NCBI GenBank assembly: GCA_017163975.1
Contig: JAFFSR010000239.1
Location: forward strand, 6,820,001 to 6,884,000
DNA length: 64,000 nt
Source of the DNA: Anastatus disparis
Lineage: Eukaryota > Arthropoda > Insecta > Hymenoptera > Eupelmidae
Direction of reading: 5' to 3'
Both the position numbers and the translations under genes were made by a program. Of this stretch, positions 1 to 11,722 are shown piece by piece (the first letter of the stretch is position 1; the number at the start of each line of letters is the position of its first letter). The notes below the pieces were generated by a model, which saw only the letters and a program-made list of their open reading frames with translations, was not told where the DNA came from and ran no database searches.

Positions 1-662
1 TTGGTTAAATACTATTGGCTTGATTTTAAATATCGATTAAAAATTCATCAAGCGTAAATCATTCAATAATATGTGATGTAATTGAATTTAGAAAAATTTG
101 AAAATAGAAATTATACTTTATAAAGTTGGATTAAATAATATCTTCATAATCTTATATCGATTACGTACACTGTTAAAAAAGATATTCAAATTTAATATAT
201 GCACATTAATTTTCAATGAAATTTATACATGAAATTTAATGTGTTTTGACCATTATAGTGATATTAAAGTATAATGAAAATTAATGTTTATTAACATAAA
301 TTTGATACTGATTTGCGTGAAAATAAATATTATTTTACTGTAAAATCACATCAATGCAAAAATTTCATGTAATTCTACATTTTCATTTTCATGTATTTTT
401 TTTTATATTTTTTTCAACTGTATTCACATTATTCCATACTCATATTAAATTCAATTTTTATAAATTTAAATGACGCTCTATTGAATTCTAAGAACAAAAA
501 AATAAAATTACTTTAAAAAAAACTCCTCAAAACGAATTAAATAATTTAAACTCGTACAAACCAAAAAAGTACAATTTAAAAATTCTACGAAGAGCCTATA
601 ATTGGCAAGTCGAAAAGGAAAAATTAAATATCATTTTTTTTCTTCTCTTCTCTTCTCAACAG
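1..662 (+). other. Intron upstream of first visible exon (partial)
   Basis: No open frame of note is seen in this very AT-rich stretch. It ends in a strong acceptor: a long T/C tract (about 631-660) followed by AG at 661-662. It is therefore read as the 3' part of an intron of the + strand gene, which begins outside the window. Confidence 0.65.
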
Positions 663-749
663 GGCAAAGTTAAAGTACCTCAGGCGTACATTCTGCGAAG
701 TGCACCGGAAGGTAGGACGGCCGACCTCTTTCCACGCAGTCACCTCAAG
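663..749 (+). CDS. Internal exon, end of a possible Sec14/CRAL-TRIO-like domain
   Basis: This is an 87-base internal exon, phase 0 to 0, 29 codons. It has a strong TTCTTCTCTTCTCAACAG acceptor and an AAG|GTAAGA donor. Its base composition is much more balanced than the flanks. The peptide begins GKVKVPQAYILRSAPEG and ends DLFPRSHLK. A second frame is also open, but only this one agrees with the phase of the exons at 2650 and 10142. The run VPQAYILR followed by SAPEGRTADLF resembles the late strand-loop part of a Sec14/CRAL-TRIO fold, the lipid-binding domain that precedes spectrin repeats in Dbl/Trio-type Rho GEFs. That assignment is inference from pattern only. No start codon is seen, so earlier exons lie upstream of the window. 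Confidence 0.72.
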
Positions 750-2649
750 GTAAGAAGAAAAAATAAAATACTAAATTTACGCTGTTATAAAATTTTTAAG
801 TAAAAAAAAAAAATGGTAAATAAAAAGAGTAAAATGAGAAATCTTTCGATTTGATTGTCGATTTGTATGTATCTGCAATTTTCTTTCAATGTTCACATGG
901 GATATTTCTTGTTCTTTAATCGAAGACACTGTAATTCGATTCACCGCTCGATTTTGCTCCGGGTGTTCTTCCGTGTTATAGTTTCGTTTGCTGGGTATCG
1001 TATGTACCAATGATTTTTGTGAGAAGAAAAAAATTTATATATTTCAAATACACGAGTTTTAATGTCGTAAATTAAGAATACCAATTGAATGAATAGGTAG
1101 CGTTTACTTTGCATATTGAACTGCAATTCGTAATTAATATAATAAACTATATAAGCACTAATTTTTTTATAATATCGTATTTAAACATACTATCATGACT
1201 TTAAAAATTTATTTACGCTTCAAGCTCTTTCGATTCGTACAAATGAAGTAATTAAGAGCTGTAATAAAAATTTCCAACTATTCAATGCATTCAATAATAA
1301 TATCACCTTTAAACTCTTAATAAAACTCTTACAACATAAAACCTTGAATTAACCTGTGCAATTAAATCTCATAACACGTTTCATTATCACAATACCACCC
1401 GATTTCCCTTACATTTTAATTAATTCATCCTCTAACAAAAAAAAAGTTCTGAATACTTTTTTCTTTTCAAAAAGGAAACGACAATAATATTCCACATTAT
1501 ATTAATCTATACTTTATACCTCCATAAGCATACGTTCGATTATATTAAATTTCATTTTATGTTTTCGTCTCTCTATAACCAGCTTTTTAACAATAAGAAA
1601 AAGCAAAAGCCTTTATAGTGCTTTCGTTTGGGGCTCAATTCTTTTTTCTTTTTTTGTTGTTGTTGTGACTAGGCTCTCTGTGGGTAATAAAGTAACCCAT
1701 TTCACATTTAACGCGACACAATTCAATTCGATTTGCAGGTGAGCACGTAGAAACTCCAACGCTGTTTTATATTTTTTTTTTTACTCTCTTGGTACTGAAC
1801 TCTTTAGTTTAGTAGGTATAGCTTCAATGATTTCTTTTTTTTTTCTTTTTCTTTTTACAGATGAAAGTACGTTTTGTTTGAACGTTGGTAAACGGTTGCA
1901 TATTTGGCGTATAATAAGAAGTGCTTATAATGAGAGGGGGGAGGGTAATGAAGTACTTATGTTTAGTGGCGTTAGGAAAATACGATATTTTATGTTACGA
2001 CTTTGGTATTTTTCGTTTCTTTAGAATATTTTATATACTATAGGTTATTGGTGATTGATTTGTATTTGTTTTTTTTTATTGTAATATGAAATTTTAATTC
2101 AAATTTCAACTATAAATATACTTATAAATTGGTTTTTTATGTCATGAACTATCAAAAGTTTATTTATGGAACAAAAGTAACAATACTTTTTTTACATTAA
2201 GATCAATAATTAATAATGCATGGTCAATTATTGGAAAGTTCGCCCGAGTTAAAAAATTATTTTTAGTAAATAAAAATACTTTTCTCGTCATAATTTATAA
2301 GCGAAAGAAATAAAATTAAATTCATTAAAAGCGTCACCTGCAATTTTTTTCTATAGTACACTGTTATATTCTTCATTACGAACAAATATTTACAAAACAG
2401 AGAATAATTCTCATTGTTAATTCATGAAAATATTATCGCATTACAAATATCCCTAATCACAACAACGGAAGTAAAATATGCCCCCCTTGCATCGTGAAAA
2501 AAAAGAGAGAAGAAAAATAAATAAAAAAACTAGAGAATAAGTGTCTTATTCGCGGTATACATATATCTAAGTTGTGCGAATGTTTAAAGTTCTTTGCTTA
2601 AAGCAAAAAAATAATGAGACACATGGCCGTCCGGCCTTTTTGATTACAG
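750..2649 (+). other. Intron 1 of the visible gene
   Basis: About 1.9 kb of AT-rich sequence between two exons of matching phase. A pseudo-exon with usable splice sites lies at 1673-1738, but its only open frame does not fit its neighbours, so it is not called. Nothing else is recognised. Confidence 0.65.
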
Positions 2650-2739
2650 ACTGTAAGCGTAGACGAGAACACACTGGAGAAACACATCCCCAGGCGAACG
2701 ACGGATTACAACCATGAGTTCTGTGTTGCTTACTATAAG
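2650..2739 (+). CDS. Internal exon, Sec14-like C-terminal segment
   Basis: This is a 90-base exon, phase 0 to 0, 30 codons. The acceptor is CTTTTTGATTACAG and the donor AAG|GTAAAA. Only one frame is open; the other two contain stops. The peptide starts TVSVDENTLEKHIPRR and continues TTDYNHEFCVAYYK. The order 'eeL..hIpr....dYNHeF...Y' resembles the tail of Sec14/CRAL-TRIO domains in Rho GEFs, where a 'lGGtl.YdH..W' motif leads into the first spectrin repeat. The glycine pair of that motif is absent here, so the match is loose. Joined to the next exon it reads CVAYYKEYDSVMTEW, a smooth entry into a helical region. Its length is a multiple of three, so skipping it would keep the frame. Confidence 0.78.
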
Positions 2740-5700
2740 GTAAAAAAATTTTGATTTTTTTTTCTTCTTTTATGCATATATACTTGGAAGATTCCATGTT
2801 TAATTTTTTTTTCTTTTTTCATTAGAATAATTATTTGTTTTCTATTTTGTAAATAGACGAATGATCGTGAATTATCGTTTTATTTTAGTGAGGTTAAGAG
2901 CAGGAAAAGTAATTGGTCAATTCTTGTGCACTATGATTTGATAACGTTAAATAAGAGAAGTTTTAATATTAACAAAGAATAAAATAATTTTTCAATGTAA
3001 AAATTTTAATAAATTTTTATTATATATTTCGATGTTTTTTTACACTATTCATAATAGAATATTTAAGATATTTTCAATTATTATATATAATATTCATTAT
3101 AAACAAATATGATATTTATGAGATATATTTTATTAAATGTGTCAATTAAAACAATGAAATCAAGATGTGAAAGAATATTAAATAATGCCAATTCAAATGA
3201 AATAACATACTATTGATTTCTTAATTTAATAATAAAACTATCACAATAAATATAAAAAATCTGCTTCTATTAACATGGAATCGTCCATATAAGTAAATAT
3301 TTCCTTGAGAGTTGTAAAACGGGCGCTAGTAAAGAGTTGTGAAATCGGTGCCAATTGCCTCGAGATAGGCGAGGGTGTCTAATCGGAAATTGAAATTTCA
3401 CGGTCTAGAGATTATTATACATAGCCCCAGTTTAGTTGAACATTCTAAAAAACATTTTTTTTTCTTATTTTCATTTTTATTTTCAAATGCATTTATATAT
3501 GACATCATTATCGTTTCGCGCTTTACACCTTTAAACACTTTGAAATATATAAGCGTCGTATCAATTTCCTTGCATTTCGCAAGATTTTCTACTTCTTTTT
3601 ATTTTATTTTATTTCTTTTGCTTCTTCCATAACTTTAAAGCGAAAGCATTCATGTACAGGTGTTTAAAGAAACTAATTACAACTTTACTTCTTTAGACGT
3701 AATTTTCTATTATGTGCTCTCTTTGAGGATATATGCGCTGGTGTTGCTAATACGTTAGGTTTAAATTGTATATGGTTCATTTTCTGGTGCTGTTAATTTT
3801 TTTTTCTTCTTTATTTACGAGTGTTGAAATTTAGATTATTTGTTAATACACATGAAATTAGAAAAGTTTATTTATTGTACAATTACTTTTCGTAGTTTAT
3901 TTAGCTAAATTAGTCGTTAAACATTAATTTTACTTAGGATATACATAGTTGGAAATAGATTAGAAGAGATGAAGTTATTATTGCATTAACAACTTATGTA
4001 AAGTACTCTATATGCAAAAGTGTAGTTTACTTTTAGAAATTGAAAGTTCCACGTACAATTTTTTTTTTAAATTAGCTACTTTAAATAATATATTTATACA
4101 TCTGTAATGCAGGAATAGTAAAAATTTTATCGGGTCTTTTAATCAGACCACCATATCTTTATGCGTATGTATTAGCATTTTAAGTACAGATCTGGTGCCT
4201 AAATTATTTTAACATCCTCCATAGTTGATAGGAAAATTTTAAAAACATTGAAAAACAGGCATCAGGAAAAATACGGAAATATGTATTTGGATGTTTTTAA
4301 AATTTTACGAAAATTTAAGTTATGTGGTCTTTTATGTAAGTCTTTATTATGTTTATGTTTTTATTGTATGAATTTTTAAAATTACAACTGATAGTTATGA
4401 GAAATAAGTTTAAAAATAAGTGATATAACACAATGGTTTTCTCAACTTTTTTAAAAATTAAAATGAAATTGAAAATTAACGACGTTAATAAACTAGAAAA
4501 TTCATTAAACGTGACAGTTATAATTTTTTTTTGCATTTTAATATTAAAATATCCTTTATTTGTAGTGAAACAAAGTCATACACAATCAACATATGAGAAT
4601 ATTTCTCATGCTCTACTCATAAAAATTTCTTTTCTTTCACTTTATTCTTAACAGACACATTAATTTAATAGCAATTAAGAGCGCATATTTCATTGCATCA
4701 AACTTTCACCCACCATCGCAAAACCAAATTAAAACAATGCAGCCACTCAAAAATTTTCAAGTGAACTCGGAACGCAAAAAAGAAAAAAAAAAGAGAATGA
4801 AAAAAGAAACCATAAAGATTGTTTAATTGAGCATGTCGATCGATATGAATAAAAAAGGAACACGCGATGAGCTTTCGAATTGATCGATAAAAAAAGGAAC
4901 GAAGAAGAAGAAAAAAAAGAGATGCGATGAAAAGGAATGTTGGGGATCGACAATGACAATAAAGGACAGGTTTACATTTTTCCGGATGATTGGACTAAGA
5001 ATCTTGTATGACAGATTTGGCAGGTTTTTCGACTGGAGGAAAGGATTTGTTAAATTGAAATGATTGTTATTTGAGTCTTCTTTTAACCACTCCCATACTA
5101 CCTTTTTTTTAGTGTAAGCAAAAGAATTAAATCAATTGCAACGAAACGAAGTAATTTAGTTGCTCAGAAATGAAGGGAAAGAAAAAATATTCTTTTTAAG
5201 AACTTTGAATCAAGTTTTTTAATCAGTTTTGAAAAAATAATATTCAATAATCATTTAACCAAATACTGAGAAAAAGAAATTATGTATTGGTGGAAAATGT
5301 CATTAATTAAAATTTTATAAAAAAAACATAAGAAGTGCTTTAAACATCGAGCTTTCAATAATAAAATAATAATAATCAAAATTCAAATTTCAAGGTGGTC
5401 CAACGCAATTATTAAAAAGTACAAATTCTCAACCATTCTATAAATAATTTAATATTGCTAATCAGTATTCCAAGAAAAAAAAGAATCATAACATTATTAA
5501 ATTAAAAGCATCTTCACAAATGGCCGATGGTGAATTTTTCCATTGAAAATACCTTAATTCACTGAACAATCCTCTCGACTCTTGTACATCCTATATACAC
5601 GTGTATATATACACGCATTAACATAGATATCAACAACGAACTAGGAAGTCCTCCCGTTTGCTCGTAAAACATCATTAGTTCAAAAAGTCGAGCACGAAGC

Positions 5701-8700
5701 CGCCACTGGCTAGTATATACCTTTAAACCACCTAACTTACCTCGCGTATATATTCTATCACGCTTCACTGATTCGCATTTATGATTGCTTTTTTTCTTTC
5801 ATATTATTTTTTTTTCTTCATCATTTTCCTTTTACTTAACTCTCTTACCAAAGGAATTTCATTGAATTATTCATCATTGGGGAAAGCTACTACTGCTGCT
5901 GTTTTCTAATCAATTTTTTTAGTATTTTTAAAATTTTTTCTTTGTTTTTGTGCTTGCTTTTGGCTTGTTTGCATCTTTTGTCTATTGTTGATTATTAAAA
6001 TTACGTCTTATGTATACATTATATAGAGTTGTTACGCTTGAAGCAGGTAGATCGGTTTCGTAATTACGGAAGTATATGATAATCGTTTTTGATCCTGGTA
6101 TCCAATTTTCGTATATAAAACAAAAAATCAATCCGGTAGCGATATACTTCGAAGGACTTTCGAATTTTCGCAAATTATTTTTTTTTTCTCTTTTGTTTTT
6201 TTGGTCTATGTGTACTTTTCGAAATATTTAAATGAATATCGTTATGTAAGAAATTTATGACGTTTGTTTATGCTAAAAAAAATGTTTATCCATACGCGTA
6301 CCTTCAGGCTTTTATTAAAATGAAAAATTAAATTTTTCATTCTTTCAGAATAATCTTAAAATAATTCAACGATATATAAGAGCTAATTTGATTACCGATT
6401 AAAATTAGCTGCTAGTTCCTTTTTCCGGATCAGCTGTACAAATTTGTATGCTAATAAGTAAGCTTTTATTAATTTTATTTCTTTGTAATGTTTGATTCTA
6501 GTTAATGATTATAAGGTGGAAGATTAAGCTCTCATGTTGAAAGTGATAAATAAAAATGTATTTTATTTTAAACAGCTCATTTCATGTTCATAATTAATCA
6601 TTTGAAATCATATGATTATATCCGCACGAATACTTTTATATCTTACGAAAAAATAGATTGATTTTGAATTAACATGGCACATTTCGTTTTCTTATAGAAA
6701 AACATTGTTTCCATAAAAAGGAATTTATTCATTTTTGATTAAAAAATCTAATTTCAAATTCAAAATTCAATAAAATTAATAGTTTCTTTTTGAAAATTCT
6801 TTTCTGATTTATAGTCGAATTTTCATAGGATTCAGGAGAAAGTGATACATTTATTTTTATTTACATAGGATCTGTAATAATTTAGAAATCATAAATCTTT
6901 TTTTCAGTACATCTTCTTGAGTACTAACTTTTTTACATCTAAAATAGTAAACTAAATTTTCTTGTAAATTATTCAATAATACTAAATTTTTCATATTTTT
7001 CATCTAAAAATCAGTGAAATAAAATTTGAAAAGCCAGAATTTTATGAATGTTCAATCATCAGCATCATCGTGAATAAACAAGTAAAACAACGCAAATATA
7101 AAATTTGTTTGTCTAGTCGTTGATTTCAATAGACCTCATTTCTCTCGCTGTGGACTATTCTTCTGCTATTTTGAAAATTCCAAGCGCGCTTTCGCTGAAC
7201 AAGCAACTTCATCAGTAAACTCTAAAACCACTGACAATACACAATTTAATACGGTTTTCGCTTATTCACCAGATGTTGGTTTATACTAAAAGTAGAGATT
7301 TTTGCTGACCGCTTAATTTCATTAAGGTTGTTATTATTTAAATTGGTTTTAAAATTCTTTGAAAGAATTCTCTGAGAGAACTGTGTTGTATTACTTATTT
7401 GAATAAAAGTTTCACTTGAGAAGATCAAATATTTATGTTAGAATGTTATTTAATTTAAATATTTTTTTTATAATTTGAATTAATTATTGGTAATTAATTC
7501 AATTGTAAAATTTTTTCTAAGGGGGATATTAAATAAATAAGTTTTGTATTCCTTAAGATAGAAAATATTAATATACTTGATTTCAAAGTTTTTTTACGAT
7601 GTATCTCAATTTTTTAAAAGCCTAAAATGTATAATTTTACCGAAGTTTATTTATAATAATTTATAAAGTGGAATTACAAAGTTTAAAATGTAAGACTCAA
7701 TAACATCATAATTTAGTTTAATAAAAATTTCTTATTTGCTGAAGTTGCGCAAGAGCTTTTTTATTGTTGATTATTTTCTAACAACCAAAAATTCGTGAAA
7801 CACAAATTTTTAAAGCACAAAATTTGCATGTTTCAAAATACATAAGGTTCAAAACATACAGCCCTATTGATATAATTGTATCGATTCAAAGTACAATAAC
7901 AAATTCAACCACCGATAAAAATCAGACCAAAATTAGCCTAATAAAATGTTTAAAAATTAAAATTCATATAACTAAAGAATCTCACTTTGCCTTTTGATTG
8001 AATTATCTTTTTTATTCATAAATCAACTCATTCGGTTTCCCATGCTAATACTCACACTCTTATTTATGATTTACGACTTAGGCAGTTTGTTTCCTTTTAT
8101 CTGCGTGTATACACAAGAACTTATTATCTTCATCGTTTTATTTTGGCGAATCTGTGCTTATATATATATATAAGTCGTTTTATACTTTCTAATTCGATTG
8201 CGCTCTACTATGAACGTTATCATGAAACTAATTAGGAGGCTTCGTCGCTTACTGCGAAAAAAAGAAGAAAAAAATTCGTTAACTTTCATTACTTAATCTT
8301 TAATTTGATTATCTAACGCGTATGCGGTGTTTATAAATTGCGTAAGTAGTGTTATTGTTCTTTTTGTAAATTAAATGTTTTTTTAAATAATAATTACTAT
8401 GTTACAAATTGATTAAAACTTTTTGTATTAATTTAAATATTTGTTCAAATAGAAGGATAATTATTTAAAAGAAAATATTTTTTATTTTTTGTAGAACAAT
8501 AATTAGATTGTAACAAAAGAGAAATAATTAAATTTTAGTTTTTAATACTGTATTCTAAATTTAACTACCGGTGCTACTAAGCGTACTGAGGTATAGATGA
8601 TTTGCATACAGTTACCGACATTACAGATTTCTAACTTTTTTCGTTTTCTCTTAAAATTTTTGAAAATTTTTTTATCTGCTGTTCTTTTATTGATAAAATT

Positions 8701-8821
8701 GAAAAGTACTGCATACATTTTTTCAAAATACTAAAATAAAATTTAAAAACTGCAATTTTGGTATCATACTTTTCTTTAATGAATAAAATACATTTTTTGT
8801 AATCAATTGAACTATAATTGA

Positions 8822-8957
8822 GAGGTATCAGTCGCTCACTTGGTAGAGCACCACTATACGTTACATGTGCTTTGTGTACAAACACACTGAAAAACCTCCA
8901 TTGCTTATTAGCATCGCCATCATAGCATAAATACAGCGACATTAAAAAACAAAAAAA
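8822..8957 (+). repeat. tRNA-derived SINE, internally deleted copy A
   Basis: The head GAGGTATCAGTCGCTCACTTGG matches the 5' end and A box of the family. It is followed at once by ACCACTATACGTTACATG and the usual 3' region, ending in CATAAATACAGCGACATTAA and an A-rich tail. The anticodon-arm and B-box part, roughly 80 bases, is missing. Without a B box it should be transcriptionally dead as a pol III unit. Confidence 0.88.
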
Positions 8958-9258
8958 TTGAATTATATTTTCATACACAGCTCTGGTTTGTTTGTTATAT
9001 TTTATTTTTTTTTTTTTATTAGTTTTAACCTTTTATTAATTATTAATGTTAGTAAAAACATATTTTAAGCAAATTATTATGTTGATTTTTGCGAAGGTTT
9101 CATTAAAAAAAAGAAAAATATTAAAAATTTTTTTAACAAATACAAATAAAAAATAATTTAACATTAGCATATTAATTATTTTCGAAAAGTTGATAAAGTG
9201 AAAGGTTGGTCTGTATTTTCAGCGATAAGAAGTTAGCTAAGATTCGATAATTTCAACA

Positions 9259-9329
9259 GCATCGGTGGTTCAATGGTAGAATGCTCGCCTGCCACGCGGG
9301 CGATCCGGGTTCGATTCCCGGCCGATGCA
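9259..9329 (+). tRNA. tRNA-Gly (anticodon GCC)
   Basis: A 71-base gene that decodes GGC/GGU. Acceptor arms GCATCGG (9259-9265) and CCGATGC (9322-9328) pair fully, with discriminator A at 9329. The D arm is GTTC/GAAT, the anticodon arm CTCGC/GCGGG around CTGCCAC, and the T arm CCGGG-TTCGATT-CCCGG. All stems are intact, there is no intron, and 3' CCA is not encoded, as expected in eukaryotes. It differs from the common animal Gly-GCC sequence at the start of the D loop (AATGGTA) and in the variable region (CGAT), neither of which breaks a stem. It lies in an intron on the same strand as the host gene. Confidence 0.97.
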
Positions 9330-9345
9330 TTTTTTTTTTTTTTTT
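9330..9345 (+). terminator. RNA polymerase III oligo-T terminator of tRNA-Gly
   Basis: An uninterrupted run of 16 T begins directly after the discriminator base of the tRNA. Runs of four or more T terminate pol III, so the tRNA unit looks functional. Confidence 0.9.
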
Positions 9346-10141
9346 AATTTTTTAGTATTTTTTATTCATAATTAAGCATCATACGTCATTTTAAATAAAT
9401 TTTTTTTTATTAATTAATATTCAGTTGGTATAGAGTTGTTTATTGCTAATTTGATAATAAAACATCAAATTTTACCTATTTATATGCATTTTAAACAGAA
9501 GTAGAAATGTTTATTCAGACGACAATTAATTAATTTATGTGCTGAGATATGTAAATAAATTTACTATAAATCTTTCGCTATTTAGCTTGTTTATTTAATA
9601 TTTATTCTATTCTCAATAATACATTTTTAAATATCAATATCTTTAACCTTCAAAACATCTATAATATTACAAAAAATAACGATATTATAATTAACGATGT
9701 CAAAAGTATCGTTTATACTATCATTTAAAAAATTGTCTATATACTTTTTGTAAATAATGTAACTCTTTTAGTTCACTGATTAAAAAATTGATCATAATTA
9801 AAATTAAGATTTTATCGAAATTTAAACCGAGCTTTCAACATTAAACTTTTTTTATTAAATCAGTTTTCAAAATAAAAAAAATAAAAAAGGTTACTCCATT
9901 GGATATAAGTAAATTATTTCATGAATATTAAAACAATATTTTTAATTTCAAAACTGTTAACTTTTTTTTTTAAAACACAAGCTATAGAAAAAAAGAAAAT
10001 GAACCATATACAACGCGTTCATAGAGCCGTTACGAAAAAAAGCTATATTTTACGTAATATTTTCTATGGCCTCAATGTTGAGCATTTAAAAATCCATACA
10101 TAATTATTTATCGTTTTCCTTTTAAATTGTTTGCAATACAG

Positions 10142-10359
10142 GAATACGACAGCGTGATGACGGAATGGCAAGCAGCTGGTCGGCGACTTGCGCTCGAAAT
10201 GTCGGAATTAAAAGAATGTACAAGTTTGTCAGGTAGTTTAACGCCGCTTAATCGTTTATTATCCGATCCAACATTAAGACGAACAACAAGGGACGCCGAA
10301 GAAGCTATTACCGCTTTAGAAGAAAGAGCTGCGCCTATTGCCAATGTCGAGCATGTCAG
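10142..10359 (+). CDS. Internal exon, spectrin-repeat-like helical segment
   Basis: This is a 218-base exon, phase 0 to 2, 72 full codons plus AG. The acceptor is a good pyrimidine tract ending TTGCAATACAG; the donor is CAG|GTAAGT, a near-perfect consensus. The peptide opens EYDSVMTEWQAAGRRLALEM and continues SELKECTSLSG, a proline-containing turn (SLTPLNRLLSDPTLRR), then a second helix TTRDAEEAITALEERAAP. Heptad-like spacing of Leu/Ala, many Glu/Arg pairs and a conserved-looking Trp (about residue 9) suggest a spectrin-type three-helix repeat. With the Sec14-like exons before it, this fits a Dbl/Trio/puratrophin-1 (PLEKHG4)-type Rho GEF; that family call is inference. The antisense ORF in the same place is a shadow. 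Confidence 0.93.
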
Positions 10360-11583
10360 GTAAGTAAATTAAAAAACAAAAGGTTGATGTACGTAATACT
10401 TTTTCTACAATTATAATATTAAATTTTAAGTTTAGAAAAATTTTTAAAACCATAAGAGATAACTTTAAGAATTTTCATGACTATTATGAATTTGATGAAA
10501 AAGTTAATTATTCTTTAAAATTGAACGTTTGATGGAAAGTGGAATATTTAATTTAACTTTTTTTGTGTAAAAAAATAATTATCTGAAAATAACAAAAAAA
10601 AATTTATTTTAAATTACAATATTTTTTTAAAACAATTATGTAACAACTACCAATTTCAAAGAATTTTTCAAAGAACTTTTTCTTCAAATTAAATATTTAT
10701 TGATAAATTTATCCTATTTTTGTATAAAAAGGCCCGTACTTCAGAACATTTTTGTTTTTTGACTTATTGATGTGGCTTTTTTTGACTTTTTACTATGAAA
10801 AAGTATAAGTAGGTATCTATTTTATCAGTGAAACTTATTTTATTTTTTTTTGGTTTATTGAAACAAAAACAATAATAGGTATTTTTTAATGAACTAGAGA
10901 ATTCAAGCGAATTTTATATAATGTAAAGCAAGTCTTTCCATAAACGGGCATATACTACTTAACGGGAACAATGGATTTTAATAGTTTGCAATTAATTCAC
11001 CTTCAATCCACATTTTTTTGCATAAATTTTTATTTTTATTTTTTTTTAATTAATTCAAAATTGGATACGTTTTTAGAAAATGTATAGATTTTTGTCTTCA
11101 AGCCATTGTATTGTTTTCTAAAATCTATATAGCAGTATGTGTTTTAATAGTTTAAATACAAATTAAAAAATTAAATAAACATTGAATTTTAATGTACACT
11201 TTACGGTACACATTATTATATTGAAACATTTTTAGGAATAAAAAATACCAATTATAATTTTTTTAGGACTTTTCACTATTAACTACTAATTAAAGATATT
11301 TAATCATTGAAAAATATTTTTTTTTTTAAATTAAATTGGAATTTTAATCTCAATAAATTTAACACATAATTTTCACAAGACCTTGATACAATATTCTTTA
11401 GTATATAAAAGATAAAAACGTGTAAAACCTATGAGAAATATTTAACTTCCGTGCCGTCAATATAAGAGAAATGAGTAATTGTTGTAAGAAAAGCTTTAAG
11501 TCAAAAGTGAAAATTGTTCATAAATTTATATGTATATATGGAAAATGAAATTACATTGTCATTGTTATTTTTTTAATACACAG
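10360..11583 (+). other. Intron 3 of the visible gene
   Basis: About 1.2 kb of AT-rich sequence between two firmly supported exons (phase 2). No other feature is seen. Confidence 0.85.
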
Positions 11584-11722
11584 ACTGTCACTCGAACGAG
11601 CACGAAGATTAGTCGAAGAAGTTGGTAATGCAGCGACAAGGCTTGAATCGTCTTTCGAATCGAGACGTGCTACCATTCGTAATCTTGCTGTACTCAGGAG
11701 TATAGAGGATCAAGCACGCGAG
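11584..11722 (+). CDS. Internal exon, continuation of spectrin-like helix bundle
   Basis: This is a 139-base exon, phase 2 to 0. The acceptor is TTTTTTTAATACACAG and the donor GAG|GTTAGT. The first base completes an Arg codon (AG|A) from the previous exon. The peptide then reads LSLERARRLVEEVGNAATRL, then ESSFESRRATIRNLAVLRSI and EDQARE. It is strongly helical, with alternating charges and an 'R..tl..lavl.s.e.qa.e' pattern typical of the third helix of spectrin-like repeats, where the next repeat usually begins. The clean donor shows the transcript continues. The next exon must start in phase 0 and is not found with certainty in the remaining 52 kb. Confidence 0.93.

Larger units (their letters stand above)
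2740..10141 (+). other. Intron 2, about 7.4 kb, with nested tRNA and SINE
   Basis: Very AT-rich non-coding sequence. It contains a deleted + strand SINE (8822-8957) and a tRNA-Gly gene (9259-9329), both listed separately. A patch at 5560-5770 has somewhat higher GC and a GAG|GTAAGT-like motif on the minus strand, but no supported exon. The remainder shows nothing recognisable. Confidence 0.65.

Noticed and set aside
1673..1738. Exon-like segment with TTGTGACTAG acceptor and GCAG|GTGAGC donor, one open frame
   Set aside because: Its open frame needs a phase that neither 663-749 nor 2650-2739 can supply; in the gene's frame it hits a stop (GGG TAA).
5559..5768. Minus-strand ORF ending near a GAG|GTAAGT donor
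   Set aside because: It starts at a non-ATG codon, lies in an intron of a plus-strand gene and has no acceptor or partner exon.
8631..8978. 115-codon minus-strand ORF
   Set aside because: It runs through a SINE copy in antisense; the remainder is low-complexity Ile/Phe/Lys.
10108..10344. 78-codon minus-strand ORF
   Set aside because: Antisense shadow of the well-supported exon at 10142-10359.
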